From NCBI RefSeq assembly GCF_000265425.1, contig NC_018014.1, positions 2,604,001 to 2,668,000 on the forward strand: 64,000 nt of DNA, given 5' to 3'. Made by a program: the position numbers and the translations under genes. The stretch comes from Terriglobus roseus DSM 18391 (GTDB lineage Bacteria > Acidobacteriota > Terriglobia > Terriglobales > Acidobacteriaceae). Below the pieces are notes generated by a model. The model was not told the origin of the DNA, ran no database searches, and saw nothing but the letters and a program-made list of their open reading frames with translations. Shown in pieces: positions 49,506 through 59,216 of this stretch. Position 1 is the stretch's first letter. The number at the start of each line of letters is the position of its first letter.

Positions 49506-51248
49506 CTAGCGCTTCGCCGGGTCCAGGGCCGCAGCTTTTTCACGTTCCGCCTTCGCCTCTGCAGATTGCCCTGTCTGCTGCAGGGCATCTGCCAGGCCAC
49601 GGTGCGCCTCCGCAGAGTTCGGCGCGGCCGTGACTGCGGCCTGCATCTGCACCAGCGCATCCGTCGCCTTGCCTTGCGCAAGAAGCGCACGACCGCTCCG
49701 GAGCGAGAACGTTGCGCGCTGCGCATTAACCGCCACCCTGCTCAGGTTGGCCGCGATCTTGCGTTCCGCAGTCGCCGAGGCGCGGTCTCCGCTCTCCTGC
49801 ATGACGGACGCCAGCGTGATGTGCGGTCCGGGCGCATCCGGCTGCAGCTTTATCGCCTGCCGCAGGGCCTCCGCAGCCTTTTCAGACTCACCACCCTGCC
49901 GGTAGACACTGCCCAGCAGAGCCCACGCTTCTCCATTGTGTGGTTCCAGCATTACTGCCTTCTGTAGTTGTTGAGCGGCCTCCTGGAAACGGCCCTGCTG
50001 CATCTCGAGCACACCCAATGTGTACGGCGCGTCCGGCAGGTTTGGGTCGAGTTCTTCAGTCTTGCGCAACTCGGCAGTCGCCCCTGCCACATCATCTTTC
50101 AACTTCAGTGCGAGCCCCAGGTCATAGTGCAACTGTACGCTGCCGGGCTCCTTCGCCAGACCCGCGCGAAACTGTTCCAGCGCATGGTCCAGATCGCTCT
50201 GCTGCAGGTAAGCGACACCTATGTTCTGACGCAGGAGCGCGTTGTCGCTGTGCGCAAGCGCCGCCTGATAGCGACGAAGCCCGCCCGCAGCATCTCCCGT
50301 CTGCACCAGCGCCAGGCCGTAGTTGGTCAGCGCCTCTGCATTCTCTGGCTCTGCGGCTACAAACTTCGCGAACAACGCCAAAGATGCAGCAGCGTCGCCC
50401 TGCGCCTGGCGAGCCAGTGCCAGCGCATACATCAGGTGCAACGATGACGGATCGCGCTGCAACGCCGGTTCCAGGACAGCAACGGCGTCATCCGCGCGGT
50501 TCAGTTCGACCAGCGCGCGCCCGAACTGCGCAGCCGTTGCGCTCGAAGCATCACCCAGATCAACTGCCTTCTTGAATTCACTCGCAGCCGGCGCCGGCTG
50601 ATGAAGCGCAAGCAGCACGGATCCCAGGTGCGCGTGTGCCGGGACATACCGGACGTCCGCCGTCAGTGCTGCCTCCAGTTGCGCTTCTGCCTGCTCGTAA
50701 CGCCGCTGTTGCGCCGTCACCGTCCCCAGTGCGTCCAGCAGCGCAGCGGACGTCTCTCCGCGCTCCACCGCGGCCTTCAATAGAACCTCCGCTTCAGCGG
50801 GCGCGCCATTGCCTGAGAGCGCGACGGCGAAAGCGAGCGTCTCGCGTTCTGAGAGTGTAGTGCCCGCCTCCACCGCGGAACGGAAGCTGTTTACAGCATC
50901 CGCATACTGCGCACTGTCCTTCTGCGCGATGCCGAGGGTCAGTAGCGCGTGTCCGTCGCGCGGGTCGATACGATGTGCGGTCGACAGTTCGGACACCGCC
51001 TCGCGACTCCGTCCCTGCGCAAGCAACACCGTTCCCAGCGCAACGTGTGCTGCTGCAACCTTCGGATACTGACGGACCAGTTGCGTGAAAACGTTTCGCG
51101 CTTCATCCAACCGTCCCGCTGCAAACGCCGCTGATCCGCGCGCGTAAAGCTCGCTGGCGTCCGGCCCCCGACCTTGCGCAACTGCACGGGGAATGCAGGA
51201 GGCCATCAGTAAGGCAAGAGCGAGCTGTGCGTGAGGGCAAATTCGCAT
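49506..51248 (-). CDS. secreted tetratricopeptide repeat protein
   Basis: This 580-aa protein has a signal peptide (to A-V-A-Q at about 25) followed by about fifteen TPR-like helix pairs rich in Ala and Gln, nearly to the end. Such arrays are protein-docking scaffolds; here the site would be the periplasm. It is divergent from the large TonB receptor (255-bp gap) and is followed by the CRTAC1-like gene. The same TPR plus CRTAC1 plus receptor grouping is common in Acidobacteria, but its role is not established. Confidence 0.92.
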   Translation of the reverse strand: MRICPHAQLALALLMASCIPRAVAQGRGPDASELYARGSAAFAAGRLDEARNVFTQLVRQYPKVAAAHVALGTVLLAQGRSREAVSELSTAHRIDPRDGHALLTLGIAQKDSAQYADAVNSFRSAVEAGTTLSERETLAFAVALSGNGAPAEAEVLLKAAVERGETSAALLDALGTVTAQQRRYEQAEAQLEAALTADVRYVPAHAHLGSVLLALHQPAPAASEFKKAVDLGDASSATAAQFGRALVELNRADDAVAVLEPALQRDPSSLHLMYALALARQAQGDAAASLALFAKFVAAEPENAEALTNYGLALVQTGDAAGGLRRYQAALAHSDNALLRQNIGVAYLQQSDLDHALEQFRAGLAKEPGSVQLHYDLGLALKLKDDVAGATAELRKTEELDPNLPDAPYTLGVLEMQQGRFQEAAQQLQKAVMLEPHNGEAWALLGSVYRQGGESEKAAEALRQAIKLQPDAPGPHITLASVMQESGDRASATAERKIAANLSRVAVNAQRATFSLRSGRALLAQGKATDALVQMQAAVTAAPNSAEAHRGLADALQQTGQSAEAKAEREKAAALDPAKR

Positions 51249-51366
51249 AACGTCAAAATCCGATGGAGATGAGTGCCAAACTTTAGATTGATAACAACTT
51301 AGATCGAATGAGTTCTTGGTCCAGCACCGTGCTTCGGTTTACCCTATCAAATTTGACAAATAAGCA

Positions 51367-51395
51367 TTGACAGGAGGCTTTCCACGTCATTAATG
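51367..51395 (+). promoter_or_regulatory. sigma-70 promoter of the second TonB receptor
   Basis: TTGACA (51367-51372), 17 bp and TTAATG (51390-51395) lie about 110 bp before the receptor ATG. The -35 is perfect; the -10 is weak. Confidence 0.45.
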
Positions 51396-51503
51396 TTCGG
51401 CGGTCGAAAGCTCCGGAAACGTTGAAGTGATGCGCCCGAACATTGAGATGCATCGCCAACCCGGCGAAGAGCTCCTCGACTTGTCGCACTTGAGGAGGGT
51501 CTC

Positions 51504-54500
51504 ATGAGAGTTCTTGGACGCCTTGGACTGGCGCTGGCTGTCACGGTCCTGTCTGTCCCGGGTACTGTCAACGCGCAAGCGGTGTACGGGTCCATCTACG
51601 GCACGGTCACAGATAACTCCGGTGCCGCAGTCCCGAACGCTGATGTTGTGGTGACCGATACCGCCAAAGGCACTTCGGTGACCGTGAAGACCAATGAGAG
51701 CGGTGCCTTTCGTGCCGACCACCTCGTACCCGATGACTATTCCGTCAAGGTGACGATGCAGGGCTTTAAGAGCTTCGAGCAGACTTCGGTCCACGTCTTT
51801 GCGGATACCGCAGCCAAAATCGATGCCCCACTGGCCGTCGGTTCCGCGAACGAAACCATCCAGGTCCGTGCAGATCAGCAGCCACAACTGAAGGCAGATC
51901 GCTCCGACGTCTCAACCACTCTCACGGCGAAAGAGATCGTCGACCTGCCTATCGCCGGCCGTAACTTCACCGGCTTACAACTCCTCTTGCCGGGTGCGCA
52001 GGAACTGACGTGGAGCCACGCAGCCAGCGAGAACCCCCAGGGGTCGAAGCAGATCGAAGTGGACGGCCAGGCGTTCGCGGGAACCGCCTTCCAGCTTGAC
52101 GGTACCGACAACCAGGATCCGATTCTAGGAATCATCGTCGTCAATCCAAACGCTGATTCGCTGTCCGAAACCAAGATCACAACGCAGAACTTCGACGCGG
52201 AGTTCGGCAAAGCCGTCTCATCCGTCGTGACTGCGCAGACGAAGTCCGGGACCAATGCTTTCCATGGATCTGCGTTTGACTATCGCCAGTCCAACGCCAA
52301 CTTGGCGCGCGACCCGTTCGTGCAATCCACGAAGTCCGCTGTTCCCGTCGGCCTGAAGAACCAGTTCGGCGGATCGCTTGGCGGCCCAATCCTCAAAGAC
52401 CGCCTCTTCTTCTTCGGCGACTACCAAGGCGTCCGTCAGAAGGTGGGATCTTCGATTCTGCAGACCGTTCCCACACAGCACCTGATCCAGACCTGTCTTG
52501 GCCAGGCCACGGCACTCAGCGGAATCCCCGGCTGCGACTTCACGGAATACGCAAACTACTTCTCCGCCCCAGCCGCAGGTGGATCGGTCGTCGGCAACTT
52601 CACCCCCGTCGCGCAGCCATTCATCTTCCGTCCCGGAACAGCGACGGGCTACACCAATAACGTCATTCCGACGGCGCAACTTTCGCAGCCGGCACTCGCT
52701 CTGTTGAAGCAATTACAGCCCTATGCTCCGAACACGTCCGGCAGCAATCGTGGCCTCACACAGAACTACTCCGGTAACGGTACCGGCCTGTTTAACAGCG
52801 ACCAGTGGGACGTTCGCGGTGACTACACGGCCAGCGATCGAATTCATGCTTTCGGCCGCTTCAGTCGCTTCACCGACACACTCACCGGCCCTGTTGCCTT
52901 CGGCGTGGCGGGCGGTGCGGGCTTTGGTCTTGGCGGCTATGGCGGCACCTCCAAGGGCGCGAACTCCAGTGCCGCAGCGGGCGTGGACGTGGTGCTCAGC
53001 AATAGCCTGATCACCGACGTTCGCCTGGGCTACTTCCGCTACAACATTGCGACGTCGAAGTTTGACGGAGGTCAGAACTCCGCAACGACACTCGGCATCC
53101 CCGGCCTCAATACCGGAAGCGTCTTTACCAGCGGCTCACCCGCTTGGAACATTACGGAAGTCGGAGCCTTCGGCGGTCCCAATAACAGCCAGTCTGTCGG
53201 ACCGCAGTATGGTTCCGGTCTCAACATTAATCGCTGTAACTGCACACTCACGCAGCGAGAGGACCAGTTCCAACTAGCCAATAACTGGACGAAAACCTTC
53301 GGGAATCACTCCGTCAAGTTCGGTGCCGATTTACGCTACGCGCGCAATCTGCGCGTCCCAAGCGATAACAACCGCACCGGTGAACTTCGCTTCGGCACAG
53401 GCCCCACCAGCGGTGGGAACGCGACCAACGGTCTCGGCTTTGCAACCTTCGTCTTGGGTGATGTCACAACCTTCCAGCGCTACGTCAGCACCTCGACCAA
53501 CGCGAAAGAGTTTCAGAAGCGTGACTTTTTCTATGCGCAGGACACGTGGCGCATCACGCCGAAGATCACCTTTAATTACGGTCTTCGCTACGAGTTGTAC
53601 TTCCCGGAAGCAGTCAACGGTAAAGGCAATGGTTCGTTGCTTGATCTGAATACAGGCTTTTTGCGCGTCGCCGGCTTCGGCAATATCGGCTCCAACATGA
53701 ACTACGGCATGCCGAAGAACACCTACAATCCGCGTATCGGTATTGCGTATCAGGTCACGGACCGGACGGTCGTTCGGGCGGGCTACGGCCGCAGCTTTGA
53801 CATCGGCGTGTTCGGCTCCATCTTCGGTCATGCGGCAACGCAGAACCTGCCCACGCTTGCTAATCAGTCGCTCACAGGCTCCGGCGGGGACAACGCCACA
53901 AACAACGCCAACTTTGCCTTCACCCTGGCGGCAGGTCCTGCCGCTCCAACCCCGGTTACGGTACCTGCCAACGGGTTGTTGCCCAACCCCGGTGATCAGG
54001 TCACCTCACGCACGCGTCCTGATCCCCTCCGCCTGCCAACGCTGGATGCCTGGAATGCGAGCCTGCAGCAGTCTCTGACGCCGACGCTGTCGATGACCAT
54101 CGCCTATGTGGGCAATAAGGGCACGCACACCTTCGGCGACGTCTCGGGCAACACTACCAATCCCAATGAGGCTGCCATTACGCTGCCTGCCGCTTATAGC
54201 ATCAACGGCGCCACACTGCACTATGACCCGTCCGTTGCCAATGGCATCTCTGCGAATGGCGGCACCAAGAATCAGACCTACCTCACGCGGTACTACGGTG
54301 GGAAGCTGCCTGCCTGCGCTGGTAACACCAACGCCACCAATGCTGCAGGGACTGTCGTGCCAGGGGCCTGCGGATGGACGCAGGGCATCACCAATTTCAG
54401 CGATGACCTCAACACGCACTACAACGCATTGCAGGTGACGCTCACCAAGTCGATGACTCATGGCTACAGCTTCAACGTTAACTATGCGTTGCAACAGGCG

Positions 54501-55148
54501 ATCAGCCAGAGCACTGGCTTCTCCACTTGGGACAAGAACATCGTTCGTGGCAATGACGGTGCGCTCCGTCGGTCGCAGATCACTGGTTACGGCCTGTTCG
54601 AGCTACCCTTCGGCAAAAACAAGATGTTCCTGGGAAATGCGACGGGGATACTGAATCAGATCGTAAGTGGATTTCAGATCAACCCGGTCGTGACTTACTC
54701 CAGCGGATTGCCGTTCACCATCACCTCGAATAACTCAGGCAACTGGGTACCGGGCAGTGCACCAAGCCAGCCGAATGGCGAAGCCACGCGTTTCTACAAG
54801 ACGGTCACCGGCCGTCCCGGAGCGAACCTGAGGTACTTCACCACCGGCACGCTTACGAACAACCCCTACGGTTTCAGCGCACCGGCGCTGGACACCGTGG
54901 GCAACCTCGGGCGAAACACGGTCTATGGACCGCGCTTGTTCACGACAGATCTATCGCTCCTGAAAAACTTCACTATCCGGGAACGTTACTCTTTCCAGCT
55001 TCGTGCGGATGCCTTCAACGCCTTTAATCACATCAACTTCGGCAATCCTGGGGGATCGCTGGAGACTGGCGGCACCATCACCGCCGGTCCATTCGTCAAC
55101 GGTGCGAACCCGCGGCAGATGCAGTTTGCAGTGCGAATCCAGTTCTAA
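51504..55148 (+). CDS. Oar-like TonB-dependent outer-membrane receptor
   Basis: This 1214-aa receptor has AGGAGG before the ATG, a signal peptide (to V-N-A-Q), a carboxypeptidase regulatory-like domain (about 28-110), a plug (about 115-235) and a barrel ending in Phe (A-V-R-I-Q-F). It shares only general layout with the other two receptors. The genes after it are a TPR protein and, in reverse, a GH32 fructan hydrolase, so fructan-derived sugar uptake is a reasonable guess. A good intrinsic terminator ends the gene. Confidence 0.94.
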   Translation: MRVLGRLGLALAVTVLSVPGTVNAQAVYGSIYGTVTDNSGAAVPNADVVVTDTAKGTSVTVKTNESGAFRADHLVPDDYSVKVTMQGFKSFEQTSVHVFADTAAKIDAPLAVGSANETIQVRADQQPQLKADRSDVSTTLTAKEIVDLPIAGRNFTGLQLLLPGAQELTWSHAASENPQGSKQIEVDGQAFAGTAFQLDGTDNQDPILGIIVVNPNADSLSETKITTQNFDAEFGKAVSSVVTAQTKSGTNAFHGSAFDYRQSNANLARDPFVQSTKSAVPVGLKNQFGGSLGGPILKDRLFFFGDYQGVRQKVGSSILQTVPTQHLIQTCLGQATALSGIPGCDFTEYANYFSAPAAGGSVVGNFTPVAQPFIFRPGTATGYTNNVIPTAQLSQPALALLKQLQPYAPNTSGSNRGLTQNYSGNGTGLFNSDQWDVRGDYTASDRIHAFGRFSRFTDTLTGPVAFGVAGGAGFGLGGYGGTSKGANSSAAAGVDVVLSNSLITDVRLGYFRYNIATSKFDGGQNSATTLGIPGLNTGSVFTSGSPAWNITEVGAFGGPNNSQSVGPQYGSGLNINRCNCTLTQREDQFQLANNWTKTFGNHSVKFGADLRYARNLRVPSDNNRTGELRFGTGPTSGGNATNGLGFATFVLGDVTTFQRYVSTSTNAKEFQKRDFFYAQDTWRITPKITFNYGLRYELYFPEAVNGKGNGSLLDLNTGFLRVAGFGNIGSNMNYGMPKNTYNPRIGIAYQVTDRTVVRAGYGRSFDIGVFGSIFGHAATQNLPTLANQSLTGSGGDNATNNANFAFTLAAGPAAPTPVTVPANGLLPNPGDQVTSRTRPDPLRLPTLDAWNASLQQSLTPTLSMTIAYVGNKGTHTFGDVSGNTTNPNEAAITLPAAYSINGATLHYDPSVANGISANGGTKNQTYLTRYYGGKLPACAGNTNATNAAGTVVPGACGWTQGITNFSDDLNTHYNALQVTLTKSMTHGYSFNVNYALQQAISQSTGFSTWDKNIVRGNDGALRRSQITGYGLFELPFGKNKMFLGNATGILNQIVSGFQINPVVTYSSGLPFTITSNNSGNWVPGSAPSQPNGEATRFYKTVTGRPGANLRYFTTGTLTNNPYGFSAPALDTVGNLGRNTVYGPRLFTTDLSLLKNFTIRERYSFQLRADAFNAFNHINFGNPGGSLETGGTITAGPFVNGANPRQMQFAVRIQF

Positions 55149-55174
55149 GGTCAAGCTGAATCTCCGATTCCCAG

Positions 55175-55206
55175 GGGGAAGTGCGTCATGCACTTCCCCT
55201 TCTTTT
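55175..55206 (+). terminator. intrinsic terminator of the second TonB receptor gene
   Basis: A 10-bp perfect stem GGGGAAGTGC / GCACTTCCCC with a 5-nt loop is followed by TTCTTTTC. It lies 27 bp after the stop. Confidence 0.88.
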
Positions 55207-55228
55207 CTATGATGGAGATCGCTTCGAT

Positions 55229-56239
55229 ATGCGCCAGCAACCCCTATCCGCGCTCTTCCTCTTCGCCGTGCTCACGTCGAACACGTGCGCGCAGTCGACG
55301 GAGACTCTCGACAAGCTGCAAGTGCTCGCGAACTCAGGCCGGGGCGTGGAGGCACTGCAGCAGCTGGATACGCTCGTGGCATCGCGGCCGAAGCTTGCCG
55401 GCGTTGCGCGAGTTCGGGGCATCGCGCTCTACAACCTCAATCGCTTTCCCGAAGCTGACGCGGCCTTCGCAGATGCTCTCAGCCAGGATTCGCACGATGA
55501 AGAGGCAGCGCAGATGCGCGGTCTGACACTCTACCGCCTGGGGCGTCCGCAAGAGGCGATTCCCCTCCTTGAGGGCGCCCACGGCAGCGCGCAGGGGAAG
55601 GCAGATCCAACGTATGTCCTGGCGCTCTGCTACGTCGAAGCGCATCGGTACGAAGATGCGCGGCGTGCGTACGCGACGCAATACGGACTTGCTCCAGAGT
55701 CTGCGGCAGCGTACCTGCTTGCGGGCCGCATGTTGTTTCGCCGGGAGTTGTTGCCGGTTGCAGAAGGCTTCGCGAAGGAAGCGGTCCGCCGCGATCCGAA
55801 GTTACCGCTTGCACATGAACTGCTCGGCGAGATCGCGCTGGCTGGTGGCCGCTTTGAAGAGGCGCAGGCAGAGTTTCAGCAGGAGTCCGCAACGAACCCG
55901 CTGGAAGCCGCTCCCTATGAGCGGCTGGGTGATCTGCTTGGTCGACAGGGGAAGTTCGCTGAGGCGCAGGTTGCGCTGCAGCGGGCCGTGCTCCTGGAGC
56001 CGAATGCCACCGGGCCGTACATCCTTCTTGGTCGGACGGCGCTGCGCCAGGGCGATGCTGTGGCCGCGCTCACTTATCTTCAAAAGGCCGAAACGATGGA
56101 TCCAGCCTCAGCCATCACTCACAACCTGCTGGCGCAGACCTATCGTGTGATGAAACGCGACGAGGATGCCGCTCGCGAACTCGATGCGTTACAGAAACTG
56201 AATTCGAGTGCAGCTCCTGCGCTCCATGCGATACCGTAG
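55229..56239 (+). CDS. secreted tetratricopeptide repeat protein
   Basis: This 336-aa protein starts at ATG 55229; the longer frame would start inside the terminator hairpin. A signal peptide (to N-T-C-A-Q at about 22) is followed by about eight TPR units. It is shorter than, but similar in style to, the TPR protein on the other side of the receptor. It probably acts in the periplasm with the receptor or its cargo. It is convergent with the GH32 gene. Confidence 0.88.
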   Translation: MRQQPLSALFLFAVLTSNTCAQSTETLDKLQVLANSGRGVEALQQLDTLVASRPKLAGVARVRGIALYNLNRFPEADAAFADALSQDSHDEEAAQMRGLTLYRLGRPQEAIPLLEGAHGSAQGKADPTYVLALCYVEAHRYEDARRAYATQYGLAPESAAAYLLAGRMLFRRELLPVAEGFAKEAVRRDPKLPLAHELLGEIALAGGRFEEAQAEFQQESATNPLEAAPYERLGDLLGRQGKFAEAQVALQRAVLLEPNATGPYILLGRTALRQGDAVAALTYLQKAETMDPASAITHNLLAQTYRVMKRDEDAARELDALQKLNSSAAPALHAIP

Positions 56240-56279
56240 CGTTCCTTCTGGAATGGGAGCGGCGGCTAGAGCCAGGACG

Positions 56280-57806
56280 TTACGCCTGCGGAAGCGTGGT
56301 GAGGCGATCCGGTGAGATTGGGCGGAGGGGCCATGCGGCAGCCTTGGCGACACCGCTCATTTCGATGAGAAGGTCAGGCGCGTTGGGAAGATAGAAGCGC
56401 CTGGTGCAGCCCGCACGATGGCCGAGGATGAACTCCAGAACAGAACCGTCCGCGAAAAGATGGATGTCGGCGGTGTCGGTCGCATGGAGCTCGAAGGATT
56501 GATCGCCCGCGTGAAAGCGATGCGTTGCCGAGTCATAGTGAACAGCGGCAATCTCCGTGTTGTCGGCTGCGTTGCGGACGATGCACTGCGCGTTGACTCG
56601 TGGTGCCGGTGTCGCGAGTATCTCGCCATTTGATTTGGGCAAGCGGACGCGTTGTGTCAGGTTGGAGGTGGAGACCGAGACAGGTGCGCCGCGCAGGGCT
56701 TGAAGGGTGGGCAGGGTGTCCATCCGAAGCGTGCCATCGGCATCCAGATGGAGCACACGCGGCAGGCTCATCACGCCGGCCCAGCCTGCTGCAACGGTAT
56801 CGGACTCCGGGCGTCGCTCAGGGATCCAGCCCCACAGGATGCGATTTCCATGAGCGTCGAGCTGCGTCTTCGGCGCGTAGTAGGTGCCGAGGTCAAGCAC
56901 GCCGGTCTTGCTCGCCTGGAAGCGCATCGTCTCCGTGTCGAGCTTGCCAGACTGCCAGTAGACCTTGCCTTCGGTGGAGTAGATGAGGACGTGACCGCCA
57001 TCGAGCGCGAAGAAGTCCGGACACTCCCACATCTCACCGGAGGCGACCTTGTCATCCTGGACGGTGCCGTGCCATTCCCCTTCTGCGAACTTATGAAGGT
57101 AGCTCCAGCGCTTGAGATCGCGTGAGCTATAGATGAGTACGCAGCCCCCCTTACCGGACTCGCCGGCGCCGACGGTCATGTAATAAACGCCGCCCTGCTG
57201 CCAGATAGACGGGTCTCGGAAGCCGGTAACTTCATGAAGGTCAGCGGGTGGTGTGGGAACAATCGCGTCGGGTTCTTTCGTCCAGTGGAGCAGCATGGGA
57301 TCGTCGGACCATGCGAGGCGCTGGGACTCACGGAAGTTGGGCTTGCCGCGTGTGGTCGCGTGCGCCGCATCGCTGAGTTCGGTCGCGGTATAGACCGCGT
57401 AAACGCGTTTGCCGACGATGAGACATGAACCGGAGAAGATGCCGTAGGAGTCGATGCTGTTGGGTGTCGGTGCGATGGCCAATGGCAGGTGCCGCCAGTG
57501 AATCATATCGTCGCTGACCATGTGAGCCCAGCTCATGTTGCCCCACACGGCGGCCTCGGGATTGTGCTGACAGAAGATGTGGTAACGGCCATGTGCGTAG
57601 ATAGGGCCGTTCGGATCGTTCATCCATCCGCGCGCCGGCATGAGGTGGAACTGCGGACGCATGGTGTCACTGGCGAGCCTGGACTGCGGAACGCGAGCCT
57701 GGCCGAACGCACGCGGATCGCAGAGGGTGGCCGCAGTAGCAAGGCTCCAGAGCTGCAGAAAGTTCCTTCGCGAAAGATGCCCTGCGCTGAGTTGTGGCTG
57801 CGGCAT
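56280..57806 (-). CDS. Tat-exported GH32 fructan hydrolase (levanase/inulinase-like)
   Basis: This 508-aa GH32 enzyme starts at ATG 57806 with GGGAG 7 nt upstream. The N-terminus S-R-R-N-F-L-Q-L is a Tat signal. The five-blade propeller has nucleophile Asp64 in W-M-N-D-P-N-G, F-R-D-P (transition-state Asp) and the acid/base Glu in E-C-P-D-F. The C-terminal beta-sandwich is present. Export and size fit levanase/exo-inulinase rather than cytoplasmic sucrose hydrolase. It is the strongest substrate clue for this region: fructans. Confidence 0.93.
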   Translation of the reverse strand: MPQPQLSAGHLSRRNFLQLWSLATAATLCDPRAFGQARVPQSRLASDTMRPQFHLMPARGWMNDPNGPIYAHGRYHIFCQHNPEAAVWGNMSWAHMVSDDMIHWRHLPLAIAPTPNSIDSYGIFSGSCLIVGKRVYAVYTATELSDAAHATTRGKPNFRESQRLAWSDDPMLLHWTKEPDAIVPTPPADLHEVTGFRDPSIWQQGGVYYMTVGAGESGKGGCVLIYSSRDLKRWSYLHKFAEGEWHGTVQDDKVASGEMWECPDFFALDGGHVLIYSTEGKVYWQSGKLDTETMRFQASKTGVLDLGTYYAPKTQLDAHGNRILWGWIPERRPESDTVAAGWAGVMSLPRVLHLDADGTLRMDTLPTLQALRGAPVSVSTSNLTQRVRLPKSNGEILATPAPRVNAQCIVRNAADNTEIAAVHYDSATHRFHAGDQSFELHATDTADIHLFADGSVLEFILGHRAGCTRRFYLPNAPDLLIEMSGVAKAAAWPLRPISPDRLTTLPQA

Positions 57807-57877
57807 TGTGTTTCTCCCGGAGCGAACGGCACCATCGTAATGCAGTGGGCAGTCAGGTGTCGTTTCCCTGTCCGCGA

Positions 57878-59026
57878 TCAATTAGATGGCGTGAAGTCCC
57901 GCAGGTCATTCACGGTACTCTGCGTAAGACTCTGAAGCAGTGCAACGACAAAGTCCACCGTCTGATCGAAATCCTTCCGGTTCACGATGCCATTGTGAGC
58001 GTGTGTGTACCGCACGGGCACGACGATGTTGATCGTCGGCACGCCGCCGTTGCTGACCTGCATCTCGGCAGAATCATCTCCGTAGCCCTGCACCAGATCG
58101 TATTGCAGCGGAATCTTGCGCTCTGCGGCCACCTTCTTAACCTGCGCGACGAGCTTGCGATTCGCCAGTGCACTTGAGTCATACAGGAAGATACCGGGGC
58201 CACCGCCGAGCTTCGCCTGCGTCTCCTCCGGTCGGCTTCCGGGCGTGTCTCCAACGATGCCGCCCTCGATCGCGATGCCGATATCTGGTTTTACTAACTG
58301 CGCGGCTGTTCTGGCGCCACGCAGTCCAATCTCCTCTTGTGTCGTAGCCACGTAGAAGATCTGATTTCCGACGTTGGTGCCTTTCGTACGTTGCATCGCT
58401 GCGAGCAACACGGCACATCCGATTCTGTCATCCCACGCTTTGCCAAGATAGTTATCCGTTCCATTCAGCACCATGAAGGGCGCATCGGGCACGACTGGAT
58501 CGCCGGGCTCTATGCCCATCGCAGCAGCTTCCGCAGCGTTCTTCGCGCCGATGTCCAGCATCAGGCTGTCACGGGGATACACCCTGGTCCGCTCATCCGC
58601 CGGGACCACATGAATGTCACGGATGCCGGTGACGCCGTGGACGGGTCCCTTGCTGCCGAGAATGATCCAACGCTGATCGACCAACGCCTGGTCAAGCCAG
58701 CCTCCCAGCATCTGCATCGTGAGGAAGCCGTTTGGCGTCACCCGACGGACCATACCTCCGAGCTCATCCATGTGCGCGTCCACCATGATCCGCGGCCCCG
58801 CACTTCCCTGCTGCGCGATGACAGAACCCAGGCCGTCGAACTTGATGGAGGATGAGTTTTGCTTCATCACCGGGTACATAATGGCTCGCACTGGCTCTTC
58901 CGCTCCAGGAGGTCCCGGCGCATCGGAGAGCTTCTTCAACATGTCGACCGTCGCATCGTTCGTCTGCGCGTGAAGTGTAGTCAAAGGGGTGGCGAGCACG
59001 CAGAAGAGCATGATGGATCTAAGCAT
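57878..59026 (-). CDS. secreted M42 family aminopeptidase
   Basis: This 382-aa protein of the M42/FrvX glutamyl aminopeptidase family has the metal ligands in place: V-D-A-H-M-D-E-L-G, K-A-W-D-D-R-I-G and T-T-Q-E-E-I-G. A signal peptide (to L-H-A-Q at about 21) is unusual, since M42 enzymes are normally cytoplasmic dodecamers. It lies 71 bp upstream of the GH32 gene and downstream of the third TonB receptor on the same strand. It would trim peptides in the periplasm. Confidence 0.9.
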   Translation of the reverse strand: MLRSIMLFCVLATPLTTLHAQTNDATVDMLKKLSDAPGPPGAEEPVRAIMYPVMKQNSSSIKFDGLGSVIAQQGSAGPRIMVDAHMDELGGMVRRVTPNGFLTMQMLGGWLDQALVDQRWIILGSKGPVHGVTGIRDIHVVPADERTRVYPRDSLMLDIGAKNAAEAAAMGIEPGDPVVPDAPFMVLNGTDNYLGKAWDDRIGCAVLLAAMQRTKGTNVGNQIFYVATTQEEIGLRGARTAAQLVKPDIGIAIEGGIVGDTPGSRPEETQAKLGGGPGIFLYDSSALANRKLVAQVKKVAAERKIPLQYDLVQGYGDDSAEMQVSNGGVPTINIVVPVRYTHAHNGIVNRKDFDQTVDFVVALLQSLTQSTVNDLRDFTPSN

Positions 59027-59166
59027 GAAGACAAAGTAATTAGTCTCCGGGCAAAGGTCAAAAGTAAGTGCCTACCTTGCAATCGTCTCGTAACTCAGAC
59101 CACCAGATAGCTTCATCGTTTCTTCCCTTTCCGGTGGGAAGACAGACCAGGTCGGAATCAAAGAAA

Positions 59167-59198
59167 AACGCTCCCGGGAGTTACCCCGGGAGCGTTTG
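59167..59198 (-). terminator. intrinsic terminator of the third TonB receptor gene
   Basis: On the minus strand a 13-bp stem AAACGCTCCCGGG / CCCGGGAGCGTTT with a 6-nt loop is followed by TTCTTT, 19 bp past the stop. Confidence 0.9.
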
Positions 59199-59216
59199 GT
59201 CTTGTTCAGGTGTTGG

